This document shows, in pieces, positions 8,406 through 18,374 of a DNA stretch of 64,000 bases. This stretch comes from Trebonia sp963767685 (GTDB lineage Bacteria > Actinomycetota > Actinomycetes > Streptosporangiales > Streptosporangiaceae): positions 1 through 64,000 of the forward strand of contig CAVYEZ010000005.1 in assembly GCA_963767685.1 (NCBI GenBank). The letters are read 5' to 3'. Under the pieces are notes generated by a model, which was given only the letters and a program-made list of their open reading frames with translations, did not search any database and was not told the origin of the DNA. Within the stretch, counting starts at the first letter, position 1. Each line of letters starts with the position of its first letter. The translations under genes were made by a program, and so were the position numbers.

Positions 8406-9615
8406 GCAAGATTCTCAGTTTGACGGCAAGATGTGTGCGCGCACCGGTCGCCAGTCGCCGATAGACCTGGAGGACTGATGCGGCAACGGCTGGCCAGCCG
8501 AATCGCTCGGCGCAAATCCGAGCACCTCGTCCCAAAGACGCCTGGAGTGACGGGTTCGAAAGGATACGGTCTATAGCGCTGGCAAACGCTTCGGGTGCAC
8601 CCGGCGGTACCAGGTAGCCGGCCACATCTTCTTCGATGGTGAAGCGAAGACCGCCCGCCCGGGCGGCGACAACCGGAGTGCCACAGGCCATCGCTTCCAC
8701 CGCGACCAATCCGAACGACTCATAGCGTGATGGCACGATGGCAACATCGGCCGCTTGATAGAGCAATGGCAGCTGGTCTTGCGGCGATGATCCGGCGAAG
8801 CGAACGCGGTCGCTGATGCCCATGTTCGTGGCTTGTGACGCGACCGCGGCGAGATCACCAACTGGTTGGCCAGACTCGTCGAGGGTGCCGCCGACAAGGA
8901 GAAAGCGCGGCGTCGATGCGGAATCACGCAAGATCTTCGCCGTTTCGAGCAGGGTATCGATTCCCTTGATCGGATCGATCCGGCCGACGAAGAGGACCAT
9001 GCGCTCATCAAGCGGGAGTTCGAGCTGATGGCGGGCGGCTCGGACGTCGCCAGGAGTGAAGAGGTCGAGATCGACGCCAGGCGGAATCGTGCAGACATGA
9101 TCGGCGGCGGCCCCGAGGTGCCAGATGAGATCGGCGCGCTCGTCCGGATTGGCCGCGATAATCCCGTCAGCCTGGGCGACGAGCCGGCGCTCTTCGCAGA
9201 GCCGCAAATCCGATTCTCGCTGGCCATCTGCGGTGACCGCGTTCTTCATGTGAGCGATCGTGTGAAACATTTGGACAAACGGAGTTTGCCAGTACCGTCT
9301 GACGAATGTGGCGGCGCGGCCCGAGAGCCAGTAATGGGCGTGGACGGCATCGTACGAAACCTGCCGTTGCTGGGCGTAGAGGGCCATACTGGCGGCGAAT
9401 TCTGGCAGGTGGCCGAACAGTTGGTCCTTCGATAGCTGGTGAGGAGGACCAGCGGTGATGTTGATGACGTTGACGCCGGGAATGAGCGGAGTAACTTCGG
9501 GGAGGGAGGGATTGGTGCGTCGGGTAAAAATATCGACGGTTGGGCCAAGGCGGGCGAGGTGTTGGGAGAGCTCACGAACATACACATTCATGCCGCCCGC
9601 GTCCCGGCTACCCAA
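8128..9615 (-). CDS. GT4-family glycosyltransferase (MshA/sucrose-phosphate synthase-like)
   Basis: Retaining GT-B glycosyltransferase, probably using a nucleotide sugar in the cytoplasm. Seen: GSRDAGGMNVYVRELSQHLA (N-terminal acceptor domain), HAHYWLSG, VCTIPPGVDLDLFTPG, LFVGRIDPIKGIDTLL and the donor-site ESFGLVAVEAMACGTPVVA. Upstream of TTG 9615 the same frame still encodes family-like AEICVHTSPLATLG but has no ATG before a stop, so the real N-terminus is probably behind a frame error near 9650. Homology fades after the LRILLSP region (about 8409); the last about 90 codons lie antisense to the hydrolase relic and are probably not genuine. The acceptor is unknown. Confidence 0.82.
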   Translation of the reverse strand: MGSRDAGGMNVYVRELSQHLARLGPTVDIFTRRTNPSLPEVTPLIPGVNVINITAGPPHQLSKDQLFGHLPEFAASMALYAQQRQVSYDAVHAHYWLSGRAATFVRRYWQTPFVQMFHTIAHMKNAVTADGQRESDLRLCEERRLVAQADGIIAANPDERADLIWHLGAAADHVCTIPPGVDLDLFTPGDVRAARHQLELPLDERMVLFVGRIDPIKGIDTLLETAKILRDSASTPRFLLVGGTLDESGQPVGDLAAVASQATNMGISDRVRFAGSSPQDQLPLLYQAADVAIVPSRYESFGLVAVEAMACGTPVVAARAGGLRFTIEEDVAGYLVPPGAPEAFASAIDRILSNPSLQASLGRGARICAERFGWPAVAASVLQVYRRLATGARTHLAVKLRILLSPLICCSQAHCRSSSRQPGSSQPSVQLKRAIRPHRRSTRTGSRGPSAGTARGLPGGSLQRHSSAKREAEHVGAPQPKMSDQGSRMICSNCS

Positions 9616-9904
9616 GGTCGCGAGCGGCGACGTGTGGACGCAGATTTCGGCAACCCGGCGGAGCGGTCGGTCGGTCTATATCCAAAAACGGACGGACCGC
9701 GATAGTCATAAGTCTTCACGGACTGGCTAACCTCGCTTCGATGTAGCGCGTCGCGCATGCTGACGCACCGACAATCCCAGATACGCTCCCACCGACGCGT
9801 CCAGTCCGAGCTGGTACCCGGTATGGCGCCGTTCAACGAATCGACAGCTACTTCCGCGATGATAGCATGGGGAGCGTGCGATCGGAGATTGAATTCAATG
9901 GAGA
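9616..9904. other. Intergenic stretch between the glycosyltransferase and hpf
   Basis: About 290 bp with no convincing gene. It probably holds the promoter of the glycosyltransferase and, near 9650-9720, the missing N-terminal codons of that gene in another frame. Confidence 0.4.
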
Positions 9905-9930
9905 GGCGGGCACGTGAACGCATGCCCGCC
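9905..9930 (-). terminator. Hairpin downstream of hpf
   Basis: Minus strand GGCGGGCA and TGCCCGCC form an 8-bp stem with a 10-nt loop 19 bp after the hpf stop. No T-run follows, so it may be a weak terminator or an RNA-stabilising hairpin. Confidence 0.5.
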
Positions 9931-9948
9931 GACAGCTTGCCGTCGATT

Positions 9949-10518
9949 TCAGGCGAGTCGTTGCGGAATCAAGAGGCCATATGTTCCGTCGCGCCGGCGG
10001 TAGACCACGTTCATTTGGTCCTCGTCCGAATTGAGGAAGAGGTAGAAATCGTGCCCGACCAGCTCGAGCTGTTCGATCGCTTCGAGCGGGTCCATCGGCT
10101 TGACTGAAAACCGCTTCGTCCGAACTAGCATCGCCGCGGATTCGTCGTCGCCATCGGGCTCGAACGCGGCGGCCGTGAGCCCATCGAGGACGACGACCGG
10201 CTCGGTCCGCGGCGCTTTCCGCTTGCTGCGCTTGTTCTTGAAGCGGCGCACCTGCCGTTGCATCTTCTCGAACGCGCGATCAACCGCGCGATGGGGATCG
10301 CGGTCGCACTCTTCCGCCCGGAGGATTTGACGACCAGTCTGAATCGTGATTTGCGCGACAGTGACTTCATTGCTGGCTCGATTGGTGAGGGTTTTGAGCT
10401 CGATTTTGGCATCGAGCACGTGCTCGAGGAGATGATCGAGTTTTTGGGCTCGTTGCTCGATGAAGCGCCTCATGCCGTCAGAAACGACAACGTCCCGACC
10501 GCGAACTTGAAGCTCCAT
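9949..10518 (-). CDS. hpf: Long-form ribosome hibernation promoting factor HPF
   Basis: 189 residues, the long HPF type that dimerises 70S ribosomes into 100S particles in stationary phase. The N-terminal about 100 residues form the HPF/RaiA domain (MELQVRGRDVVVSDGMRRFI, basic track RRFKNKRSKRKAP). A linker is followed by the C-terminal dimerisation domain (RTKRFSVKPMDPLEAIEQLE, VGHDFYLFLNSDEDQMNVVY, DGTYGLLIP). Start ATG 10518 follows GGAGGCAGGT; a longer frame to 10572 has no family support. Confidence 0.95.
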   Translation of the reverse strand: MELQVRGRDVVVSDGMRRFIEQRAQKLDHLLEHVLDAKIELKTLTNRASNEVTVAQITIQTGRQILRAEECDRDPHRAVDRAFEKMQRQVRRFKNKRSKRKAPRTEPVVVLDGLTAAAFEPDGDDESAAMLVRTKRFSVKPMDPLEAIEQLELVGHDFYLFLNSDEDQMNVVYRRRDGTYGLLIPQRLA

Positions 10519-10617
10519 ACCTGCCTCCGCCACGAACAACTGCCGTGCCGGGTGCCCGCACTGGGGCGGCACGGACCAGGTAGCCGGCGATCGGCCGGAG
10601 CCAGGAGCGCCGGCTGG

Positions 10618-10690
10618 CGCCCGCGGAGGGACTCGAACCCCCGACGCCCACCTTAGGACGGTGGCGCTCTATCCGCTGAGCTACGCGGGC
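10618..10690 (-). tRNA. tRNA-Arg (CCU)
   Basis: Full cloverleaf on the minus strand. Acceptor GCCCGCG pairs with CGCGGGC, D-arm TAGCTCAGCGGATAGAGC, anticodon stem CCACC/GGTGG with loop GTCCTAA (anticodon CCT, reads AGG), and T-loop GGTTCGAGTCC. No CCA is encoded. Confidence 0.95.
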
Positions 10691-10773
10691 GGGGGGCAAC
10701 CACGACACTCCTTGCGATGGATGCTAGCACATTCCGAGCCGGTTGCGTTGCTCCTCCGACGTGGTGCACTCAG

Positions 10774-10802
10774 TTGCAGTGGCACGCTCGCTATGCTATC
10801 TT
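10774..10802 (+). promoter_or_regulatory. Promoter of tRNA-Pro
   Basis: TTGCAG at 10774-10779 and TATCTT at 10797-10802 are separated by 17 bp and lie 11 bp before the tRNA. Confidence 0.5.
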
Positions 10803-10813
10803 CCGGACGATCG

Positions 10814-10890
<77 letters not shown>

Positions 10891-10892
10891 TG

Positions 10893-10927
10893 ACAGGAGC
10901 GGCAGTCCGCCGCTCCTGTGGTGTTTT
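10893..10927 (+). terminator. Terminator after tRNA-Pro
   Basis: An 11-bp perfect stem ACAGGAGCGGC/GCCGCTCCTGT with a 5-nt loop is followed by GGTGTTTT. The convergent dnaG ends at the same point. Confidence 0.85.
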
Positions 10928-12803
10928 CAAGCCTCCATCATGAGACGTGGCGGTCCCGGCTGTCTCGGAAATATGGGCTGCGCCGCGGGTAAAAGTGGCG
11001 ATGCCGATCGGTGAGAAGTGGGGATCTGACCCAGGAGCTCTTGCAGTGCCGACGCATCGTGCTCGCGTTGGGCATCTTGGATACCGGCTTGCAATTGGCG
11101 CATCAGGAAGTCGAAGCGCTCTCTGCTGAGGAGCTCCAGCGCCTGCATCGCTTCATGGTGGACCTGGCCAGGGAGTTCAGCTGGGGTCGCGGCTAAGGTC
11201 GCCACTAGGCGCTCGGCGTGATCAGCCAAGATGTCGTCCATCCCGGCGATGAGTTGCTCGACGCTGACATCCGGCACGCTGGCGTCCGCCAAAAATTGAA
11301 GCAGCTGGCGGTTGCGTGCATCGAGGAGATCCTCCGTCGGGACTTGAGCGATGATGTCTCGGCACAGCTCGCGATGGCGGACGAGCAGCGCCATCAAGTG
11401 GTCCTCGTGCGAGATGCGCTGAAGCCGGGGCCGAGCCTCGGTTCGAGGTCGAGCCGCCGTGCGCAGCCCGTTCCGGCGAGTCTCGGAGCCGACGGTCTGT
11501 TCAGGGAGACCCAGGCGCTCGGCGAGCAGGCGAATGTAGTGGGCTTGAACGACGCGGTCGGCGATTTGCCGGAGCACCGGCGCGGCTCGAGCGACCGCAG
11601 CCGATTTCGCTGGGGCGTCGTTGGCGGCGACTCCATTGGCAATCGTCTCGATGTAGAAGTCGAGAAAAGGACGGGCGGTGGCGACGACTTCGAGCCATTT
11701 CTCCGGCGCTCGCCGGATCAACTCGTCCGGATCTTTGCCCTGCGGTAACTGAACAATCGAGATCTCGGCGTTGAGACGGCGCTCAAAGTGGATCATACCC
11801 TGGGCGTCGGGCACCGGCACCTCGTCGTGATCGAGCGCCTCGCTCATCGTTTCCAGGCCGCGCAGAGTCGCCATCTGACCGGCCGTGTCGGCGTCGAGCG
11901 CGAGAACGAGATGTTTCGTCAGCCGCTTGACGAGACGAACTGGCTCTCGGTCAGCGCCGTGCCCATCTGGGCTACAACGTTGGCGTGGCCGAATTGATGG
12001 GCGGCGATCGCATCCATGTAGCCTTCGACGATGACAACGTGATCGCGGCGGCGAATCTCATCTTTGGCGAGATCGAGGCCATACAGCAAACTGCTCTTGT
12101 CGAAGATCGGCGATTGCGGGGAATTGAGGTATTTCGGCTGGCCGTCACCGAGGATCCGACCGCCGAAGCCGACGATCTGACCGTCGCGATCGCGGATCGG
12201 GAACATGAGGCGGCCGCGGAAGCGGTCATAGTACGAGCCGTCATCCCGCTTGCTCAAGAGACCTGCTTCCGCCGCGACATCCAGCGGGACGTTGCGGCTG
12301 GCGAAGAAGCGGCGGAGCGCATCGAAGCGGTCGAGCGCATAGCCAAGCTGGAACCGCTCGATCATTTCCTGATTGACGCCACGCTGCGCGACGACCTGGC
12401 GGCCCGGCGCTCCCGCCTCGCTCTGCTTGAGGATGTTGGCGAAGAAGTTAGCGGCCTGAGCGTTGAGATCGAGGAGGCGCTGCCGGTGGGCATCGACTTC
12501 CGGGGCGACGGTGGGGATCGCCTCGAGCTGGACCCCAGCGCGGCGGGCCAGCTCTTGCAGGGCCTCGCGAAATTCGACGTGCTCGACCCCCATATAGAAG
12601 GTAAAGGCGTCGCCGCCTTTGCCACAGCCGAAGCAATGAAAGTTCTGGGTATCGGGAAAGACGACGAAGGAAGGAGTCTTCTCTTGGTGGAAAGGGCAGA
12701 GTCCCTTGAACGAGCGTCCAGTTCGCTTGAGCTGGACATAATTCGAGATCAGATCAACGATATCTGTCCGTTCTCGGACTTCAGCCACCGCATCGCGTGC
12801 CAT
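10927..12803 (-). CDS. dnaG: DNA primase DnaG, one frameshift
   Basis: Synthesises RNA primers at the replication fork. Seen: N-terminal CHC2 zinc finger (CPFHQEKTPSF ... FHCFGCGKGGDAFTF), core domain (FRGRLMFPIRDRDGQIVGFG), TOPRIM (VVIVEGYMDAIAAHQFG, then LVLALDADTAGQMA) and a C-terminal DnaB-interaction helical domain. About 625 codons, normal length. The frame breaks near 11936, inside TOPRIM: LTESQ continues as RLVKRLTKHLVLALDAD only if one base is restored. Start ATG 12803 gives MARDAVAEVRERTDIVDLI, the usual DnaG start. It lies 20 bp after dgt and is probably cotranscribed with pcrA and dgt. Confidence 0.93.
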
Positions 12804-12823
12804 GACTGGATTGCTCCTCACAA

Positions 12824-13933
12824 TCACGCCGGCCAATAGCGCGGCACGAAGAGTTGCTCGTAGAGCTCGATCGCGAAGCGGTCCGTCATGCTGGCGACGT
12901 AGTCGGCCGCTTGGCGTACCGGCGGATCGGGGCGATCAGGCGGGCAAAACTCGGCGGGGAGCTGGTCGGAATGATGCAGATAATACTCGACCAGGGACCG
13001 TACGACATGCTGCGCCCGATACGCATCCTCCCGCTGATTGAGGGGGGTGTAGAGCCGCTCGAAGAGCAAATCGCGGAGGGCGTTGGCGGCGCGCTCAATC
13101 GGCGGTGACATCGTGATGAGCCCTGGGTCGCGGTCCACCTGGGAGGTGACGATGATGTCGCAGACGAGGGTATTGATCCGCTCAGCGTGCGACTGCCCCA
13201 AGGCCAACAGCATAGAGTCTGGGATTTCGGTCCAATCGAGCAGCCCCGCTCTGAGCGCGTCGTCAAGATCGTGATTGATGTAGGCGATGGCATCGGCGAT
13301 CTTCACCACAGCACCCTCGCATGTCGCGGGGGCAGCAGCTTGGGCGTCTGCAATTCCTGATCTCGCTTTGGAGTGATTCAAGATTCCGTCGCGCACATCG
13401 TTTGTCAGATTCAAGCCCCGGCCATCGCGCTCCAGCACGTCGACCACCCGCAGGCTCTGCTCGTTGTGCCGAAAGCCAAGCAAGATCTCGGCAATTGCTC
13501 GCTCCCCGGCGTGGCCGAACGGCGTGTGACCGAGATCGTGGCCAAGACCGATCGCCTCGATCAAGTCCTCGTTCAGGCGGAGGGCGCGGCCGATCGTCCG
13601 GGCGATTTGCGTGACTTCCAGCGTGTGCATCAGGCGGGTGCGGTAGTGATCGCCGAGCGGAGCGATGAAGACCTGCGTCTTATGCATCAACCGGCGGAAG
13701 CTCTTGCTATGGGTGATCCGATCGCGGTCGCGCTGAAATGCGGTACGCACCGGCGACTCCGGCTCCTCGCGCCGACGCGTCGCATCTTGGCTGAGGCGGG
13801 CGGTCGCGGCTAGCATCGCCCGCTCGCGTGTCTCCAGCATCTCGCGAATCGCGATCAATTTAGGCGGCGATTCCACCACTGCCAATACTGCCTGAAGTCC
13901 TTTCCAAGTTGTACGTACACCCTGTTCGTGCAT
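12824..13933 (-). CDS. dgt: dGTPase-like HD-domain dNTP triphosphohydrolase
   Basis: Up to 369 residues. Hydrolyses dNTPs to deoxynucleoside and triphosphate. Seen: RTAFQRDRDRITHSKSFRRL, HKTQVFIAPLGDHYRTRLMH (metal His), EAIGLGHDLGHTPFGHAGE (HD motif), RHNEQSLRVVD, LTNDVRDGILNHSK and VKIADAIAYINHDLDDA. The N-terminus is uncertain: homology begins around LIAIREMLETRE, so a start between about 13880 and 13840 is more likely than the first ATG at 13933, which has no good ribosome-binding site. Placed between pcrA and dnaG, it links dNTP control with replication. Confidence 0.9.
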   Translation of the reverse strand: MHEQGVRTTWKGLQAVLAVVESPPKLIAIREMLETRERAMLAATARLSQDATRRREEPESPVRTAFQRDRDRITHSKSFRRLMHKTQVFIAPLGDHYRTRLMHTLEVTQIARTIGRALRLNEDLIEAIGLGHDLGHTPFGHAGERAIAEILLGFRHNEQSLRVVDVLERDGRGLNLTNDVRDGILNHSKARSGIADAQAAAPATCEGAVVKIADAIAYINHDLDDALRAGLLDWTEIPDSMLLALGQSHAERINTLVCDIIVTSQVDRDPGLITMSPPIERAANALRDLLFERLYTPLNQREDAYRAQHVVRSLVEYYLHHSDQLPAEFCPPDRPDPPVRQAADYVASMTDRFAIELYEQLFVPRYWPA

Positions 13934-13958
13934 CGGGATCGCGCAAGGATAGCATCAA

Positions 13959-16236
13959 TCAACCGATCACATCGAGCTTGGCGAGGCTGGCGAGGAGACG
14001 CCGCTTACCAGACCGCCTAAAGTCGATCTCCAGCTCCTGATCACCGGCGCGGGCGGTTGCCGATTCGATGATCCCTTCGCCGAACTTCGTATGGAAGACG
14101 CGTTGACCTGGCGCGAGCGTTGGGAGAGCCGGGAACTCGGGCGAAGCCGGCTTCGGTTCGAGAAACGACAAATCGCGGCCGCCACCTGCCCGGACCCGGT
14201 CGCGCAGACCCCAGCTGCCGCCCTGTTCGTGGCCGCGGATGCGACCGTTGACGTGTTCCGCGGGCAGCGCGGCAAGAAAGCGGGACGGCGCGCCTGCCAT
14301 CGCCCGCCCATAGCTGGCGCGGCTGTTGGCGTAGGTAATGTAGAGCAGTTTCTCGGCCCGGGTAATGCCGACGTAGAAGAGCCGGCGTTCTTCCTCCAAC
14401 TGCGTGTTGTCGAACGGCTCCGCCTCGACTGCCCGGCTGATCGGGAGGAGCCCATCTTCGACGCCGACGATGAAGACAACGGGAAACTCCAGCCCCTTGG
14501 CCGAGTGCAAGGTGATCAACGTGACGCTGCCGGTCGGGTTCTCATCTTCCAAGAGGTCGATATCGGCAACGAGGGCGATTTGCTCCAAGAATGTTGCGAG
14601 GGCCGACTCGGGATCGACGAGATCGTAGCGTTCGAGATCGTTGCGCAGCTCCAACACATTGGCCCAGCGTTGCAGCTCGTTCTCATCGGATTGATCGAAG
14701 GAGTCGCGGTAGCCGGTCTCATCGACGATCCGGTCGAAGAGGGCGGCCAACGTCAGCGAGGCTCGCTCATCGCGCAGCCGGCGCAACGTGCTGCCGATCC
14801 GCTGGGCGGCGGAACGGGCCGAGCCGCTCGAAATCCGGCGTGGAGGCGAATTCTGTTTGGCCCGGGGCAAAGCCGAGGAAGCCGTCGATCATCGTCCGAT
14901 CGTTCAGGGTCGCCCAGAGGCGAATGGCGTCGAGCGCCTTCGGCCCGATGCCACGGCCAATCGGCATGTTTTCGAGCATCCGCTCGAGACTGATCGTGTC
15001 GGCCGGATTGTGCAGCAGGCGGAGGACGGCAAGGACGTCTTTCACCTCTTTCCGTTCGTAGAAGCGGACTCCGCCAACGATGCGATAGGGAATTCCGCCC
15101 TGCCGGAAGCCCTCCTCCAGCACACGGCTCTGCGCGGTCGTCCGATACATGACTGCGACGCCGTCGCCGCGGACCCCCTCGGTTTCCATCAGGCGGCGGA
15201 TCGTGTTGACGACCCACTGCGATTCATGGGTTTGATCGGCGAGGCCGCGAACCATGACTCGGGCGCCGTCTTCGTTCTCCGTTCGCAACTTACGATCGAT
15301 CCGCTGAGTATTCTCGCGGATGACGTGATCGGCGGCGGCGACGATTCGACCGGTCGAGCGATAGTTCAATTCGAGATGGATCATCCGGGCGTCTGAATAG
15401 TCCTTCTCGAAGTCAAGGATGTTTCGAATATCGGCGTGGCGCCAAGCATAGATCGACTGATCGGGATCGCCGACGACGAAGAGGTTGCGATGCTTCGCCG
15501 CCAGGGCGGTGATCAGCACGTATTGAACTCGGTTCGTGTCTTGATACTCATCGACCAGAATGTATTGGAATTGGTCCTGGTACCGTTCAAGGAGGGACGG
15601 CGCGGCGTCGAAGAGCTGGATCGGCAGGGCGAGGAGATCTTCGAAATCGACCGCGTTTGCCTTGCGCAGCGCGCGTTGATACTCGCGATAGACGCGAGCG
15701 ATGATCTCATCCCCGTAGTTTTCAACCTGATTCGCGAATTCTTCGGGTGTCAAGAGCAGACTCTTGGCGGCCGAGATGCGGGAGAGCACGCGGCGCGGCA
15801 GCACCTGCTTCGGATCGAGCCCGACGGCCGAGATCGCCGTCTTGACGACGGACTGCTGATCGGCGTCGTCGTAAATGAGGAAGTTCGGTAGGATGCCGAG
15901 GCGATCGGCCACGAGACCCGGATTCTGCCGGAGAAAGCGAACACCGAGCGAGTGAAATGTCCCCATCACGAGCCCGTGCGCCGCGTGCTCCCCGAGCAAT
16001 GCCTCGATCCGCGTCCGCATCTCACGGGCCGCTTTGTTCGTGAAGGTCACTGCCATAATGCGGTCGGGAATGACGGCTTGTTCTTCGATCAAATAGGCGA
16101 TGCGATGGGTGAGCACGCGAGTCTTGCCCGAGCCCGGCCCGGCGACGACGAGGACGGGGCCCTCAGTCGTCACGACCGCTTCTTGCTGCGCCGGATTGAG
16201 CCCGGCGAGGAGATCGATTGTCTGATTTTGCATCAT
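13959..16236 (-). CDS. pcrA: UvrD/PcrA-type DNA helicase, one frameshift
   Basis: Superfamily 1A 3'-5' helicase of repair and replication. Motifs in order: LNPAQQEAV (Q motif), VVAGPGSGKTRVLTHRIA (Walker A), VTFTNKAAREM (Ia), ILVDEYQDTNRVQY (Walker B), VVGDPDQSIYAWRHAD (III), LELNYRSTG (IV), then VTLITLHSAKGLEFPVVFI (V) and EEERRLFYVGITRAEKLLYI (VI) in the second frame. The frame changes near 14815, between motifs IV and V; joined, the protein is about 758 residues. RBS AAGGAAG stands before the ATG at 16236. The C-terminus has the KFGEGII motif typical of PcrA. Head of the pcrA-dgt-dnaG group. Confidence 0.92.
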
Positions 16237-16246
16237 GTACTTCCTT

Positions 16247-16268
16247 ACGGCGCCCGACCCGGCGCCGT
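16247..16268 (-). other. Hairpin in the pcrA leader
   Basis: ACGGCGCC and GGCGCCGT form a perfect 8-bp stem with a 6-nt loop, ending just before the pcrA ribosome-binding site. It could affect translation start or mRNA stability. No T-run. Confidence 0.4.
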
Positions 16269-16431
16269 ATGGCCAAACGGCGATCTGAGTCTAGCATCTC
16301 GGCCGATTGGACGCGATCAGATGCGCCATTGGATGCAGAGTGGAGCGTGCTTTTGGAGTGTGATGATCGTCCGGCTGGAACGGTTTGACGGGGACGAAGG
16401 CGCTTTGTTAGCATGATATTGAGAGCGGCTT

Positions 16432-16506
16432 GCCGACGTAGCTCAGTGGCAGAGCAGGGGACTCATAAGCCCTTGGCCGGTGGTTCAAATCCACCCGTCG
16501 GCACCA
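16432..16506 (+). tRNA. tRNA with CAU anticodon (tRNA-Met or tRNA-Ile2)
   Basis: Acceptor GCCGACG/CGTCGGC, D-arm TAGCTCAGTGGCAGAGC, anticodon loop CTCATAA (CAT), T-arm GTGGTTCAAATCCAC, and encoded ACCA at 16503-16506. A CAU tRNA can be elongator Met or the Ile2 species that TilS converts to read AUA. Its position 36 bp before tilS makes Ile2 worth considering. It is not a typical initiator, since the G-C pairs at the base of the anticodon stem are absent. A possible promoter TTGACG lies at 16385. Confidence 0.9.
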
Positions 16507-16542
16507 TCGTTTGACACCCTCCTTTCCTAGGCTGGCGGGCCC

Positions 16543-17655
16543 GTGCGGGACCTCAAACAAAACAGTTCACCACGACGTACCGCGACCGGCTCTGGCTTGG
16601 AGCAGCGGGTACTGCGTCGTTCCCGCGACTTGGGATTGCCCAACCAATGCAGCGTGGTCGTTGGTTTTTCCGACGGCGAGGATTCGCTCGCGCTGCTCGG
16701 TGTGCTGACCGGGATTCGAGGGCTGAGCGGCATCGAGCCGATTGCCGTCCATGTTGACCATGGGCTCCGGCCCGAATCGGCGGCTGAGCAGGAGACCGCG
16801 AAGCGAATGGCGGCGAATCTCGGCGCTCGGTTTGTCGGGGTGCGGATCGACGCAGAGGCATGGGCGCGCCATCCCAGCGTTGGCATCGAGGACGCGGCGC
16901 GACGAGAGCGCTTCGCGCTCTTAGCCCAGATCGCGCATGATCACGATGCGGCGGCAATCGCCCTCGCGCACCACCAATCGGATCAGGCGGAAACCGTGTT
17001 ACTGCACCTGTTGCGAGGCGCCGGGCTCACAGGTGCGGTGGCGATGGCAGACGCCTGCGTCCGCCGGTTCCCATTAGCTCATCATCTTCATAACGAGGAT
17101 GCCAGTTTCGAGGTCGTGATCTGGCGACCATTCCTGACCGAGGCGAAGTCTGACATTGCAAGCTACGCGTCGTTGCTCGGACTCACGCCGATCGACGATC
17201 CGTCCAATCACGATTGCCGCTTCCGACGCAATGCCATCCGACATCGTGTCTTACCGCTGCTGGAGGAGATTCAGCCGGGTGCGACGGCAGCGCTAGCTCG
17301 GTATGCGACTCTGGCGGCGGCCGACGAAGAATTGCTGGCCGGTCTCGTCCGATCGCTGCTCGATGCTGAGAATGACGAGATCGCGCTGCTCGAGAATGCG
17401 CGGGTCGTCGGCCAGCCGGTGGCACTTCAGCGGCGGCTGATCCGCGTCTGGTTGGGAGAGATGATTCCCGGAATCGAGGTCAGGGCGGAGCGGATCGAAG
17501 CCGTACGGGCCCTGGCACTTTGCGGTGAACCTGGCAAATTGATCGAGGTTGCCGCTGGCTTTGGTGTCACCTTACAGGACGGTTCATTGCGGATCGTCGC
17601 GGTCGAGGAGCACCACTCCGCACTCGCAGCAAAGGCAACCCAACGGCAAACATGA
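16543..17655 (+). CDS. tilS: tRNA(Ile)-lysidine synthase TilS
   Basis: 370 residues. TilS ligates lysine to C34 of tRNA-Ile(CAU) so that it reads AUA. Seen: N-terminal PP-loop region, HVDHGLRPESAAEQE, EDAARRERFALLAQIA, ALAHHQSDQAETVLLHLLRG, DDPSNHDCRFRRNAIRHRVLP. The ATP pyrophosphatase loop, usually SGGxDS, reads SDGEDS here, so a normally invariant Gly is Asp. Start GTG at 16543 has no clear ribosome-binding site; a TTG at 16597 is an alternative closer to the homology. It is followed after 23 bp by hpt and then ftsH, the classic tilS-hpt-ftsH order. Confidence 0.92.
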   Translation: MRDLKQNSSPRRTATGSGLEQRVLRRSRDLGLPNQCSVVVGFSDGEDSLALLGVLTGIRGLSGIEPIAVHVDHGLRPESAAEQETAKRMAANLGARFVGVRIDAEAWARHPSVGIEDAARRERFALLAQIAHDHDAAAIALAHHQSDQAETVLLHLLRGAGLTGAVAMADACVRRFPLAHHLHNEDASFEVVIWRPFLTEAKSDIASYASLLGLTPIDDPSNHDCRFRRNAIRHRVLPLLEEIQPGATAALARYATLAAADEELLAGLVRSLLDAENDEIALLENARVVGQPVALQRRLIRVWLGEMIPGIEVRAERIEAVRALALCGEPGKLIEVAAGFGVTLQDGSLRIVAVEEHHSALAAKATQRQT

Positions 17656-17678
17656 CGACATGAAAGGAACAGAATGGG

Positions 17679-18287
17679 ATGACAGAGCATGGAATTGCGA
17701 CAATCGATCCGGATAGCGCGGCGGGGGAGATCGGCAAGAGCGAGCGGCGGTCTGATGGTATTGCCCGCGTCCTGATTGGCCAGGAGGCGATCTCGCAACG
17801 GGTGGGGGCGCTGGCGCGTGAGCTCGATGACTATTACGGTGAGACGGCGCCACTCCTGGTGGGTGTGCTCAACGGGGCCATTGCATTCATGACCGATCTG
17901 ATGCGAGCAATGACGATTCCGCTGACGATCGACTTTATGGCAGTTTCGAGCTATGGCCAGAGCACGAAGACCTCGGGGATCGTCCGAATCCTCAAAGATC
18001 TGAATGAAGATATCGAAGGGCGGCATATCCTGCTGGTCGAGGATATCGTCGACAGCGGGCTGACCCTGGATTATCTGCTCGATGTGCTACGCCGCCGCAA
18101 CCCGGCGGAGATTCACGTGGTCGCGCTTTTGCGAAAGGAGAAAGCGGGCGCGGCGGTCCAGGTGGACCGCGTCGGCTTCACGATTCCTGACGAGTTCGTC
18201 GTTGGTTATGGCTTGGACTATGCCGGGCGGTATCGCAACCTGCCGTACGTGGCGGTGCTCGACCCGGGCGCAATCTCGGTGGAATAG
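17679..18287 (+). CDS. hpt: Hypoxanthine phosphoribosyltransferase
   Basis: 202 residues. Purine salvage: hypoxanthine or guanine plus PRPP to IMP or GMP. Seen: VGVLNGAIAFMTDLMRAM, DFMAVSSYGQSTKTSGIVRI, the PRPP-binding loop HILLVEDIVDSGLTLDYLL, FVVGYGLDYAGRYRNLPYV and the terminal VAVLDP. The N-terminal about 25 residues are extra and unconserved, so a later start is possible, although AAAGGAAC precedes the ATG at 17679. Middle gene of tilS-hpt-ftsH. Confidence 0.95.
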   Translation: MTEHGIATIDPDSAAGEIGKSERRSDGIARVLIGQEAISQRVGALARELDDYYGETAPLLVGVLNGAIAFMTDLMRAMTIPLTIDFMAVSSYGQSTKTSGIVRILKDLNEDIEGRHILLVEDIVDSGLTLDYLLDVLRRRNPAEIHVVALLRKEKAGAAVQVDRVGFTIPDEFVVGYGLDYAGRYRNLPYVAVLDPGAISVE

Positions 18288-18374
18288 CCGCAATGCTATA
18301 CTTCGGCGTCACCGCGCCACCTTCGGTAAACCAGGCGGAAGGGAACGGGTCGGCGCGGCAGCGGAGGTCTTTGA

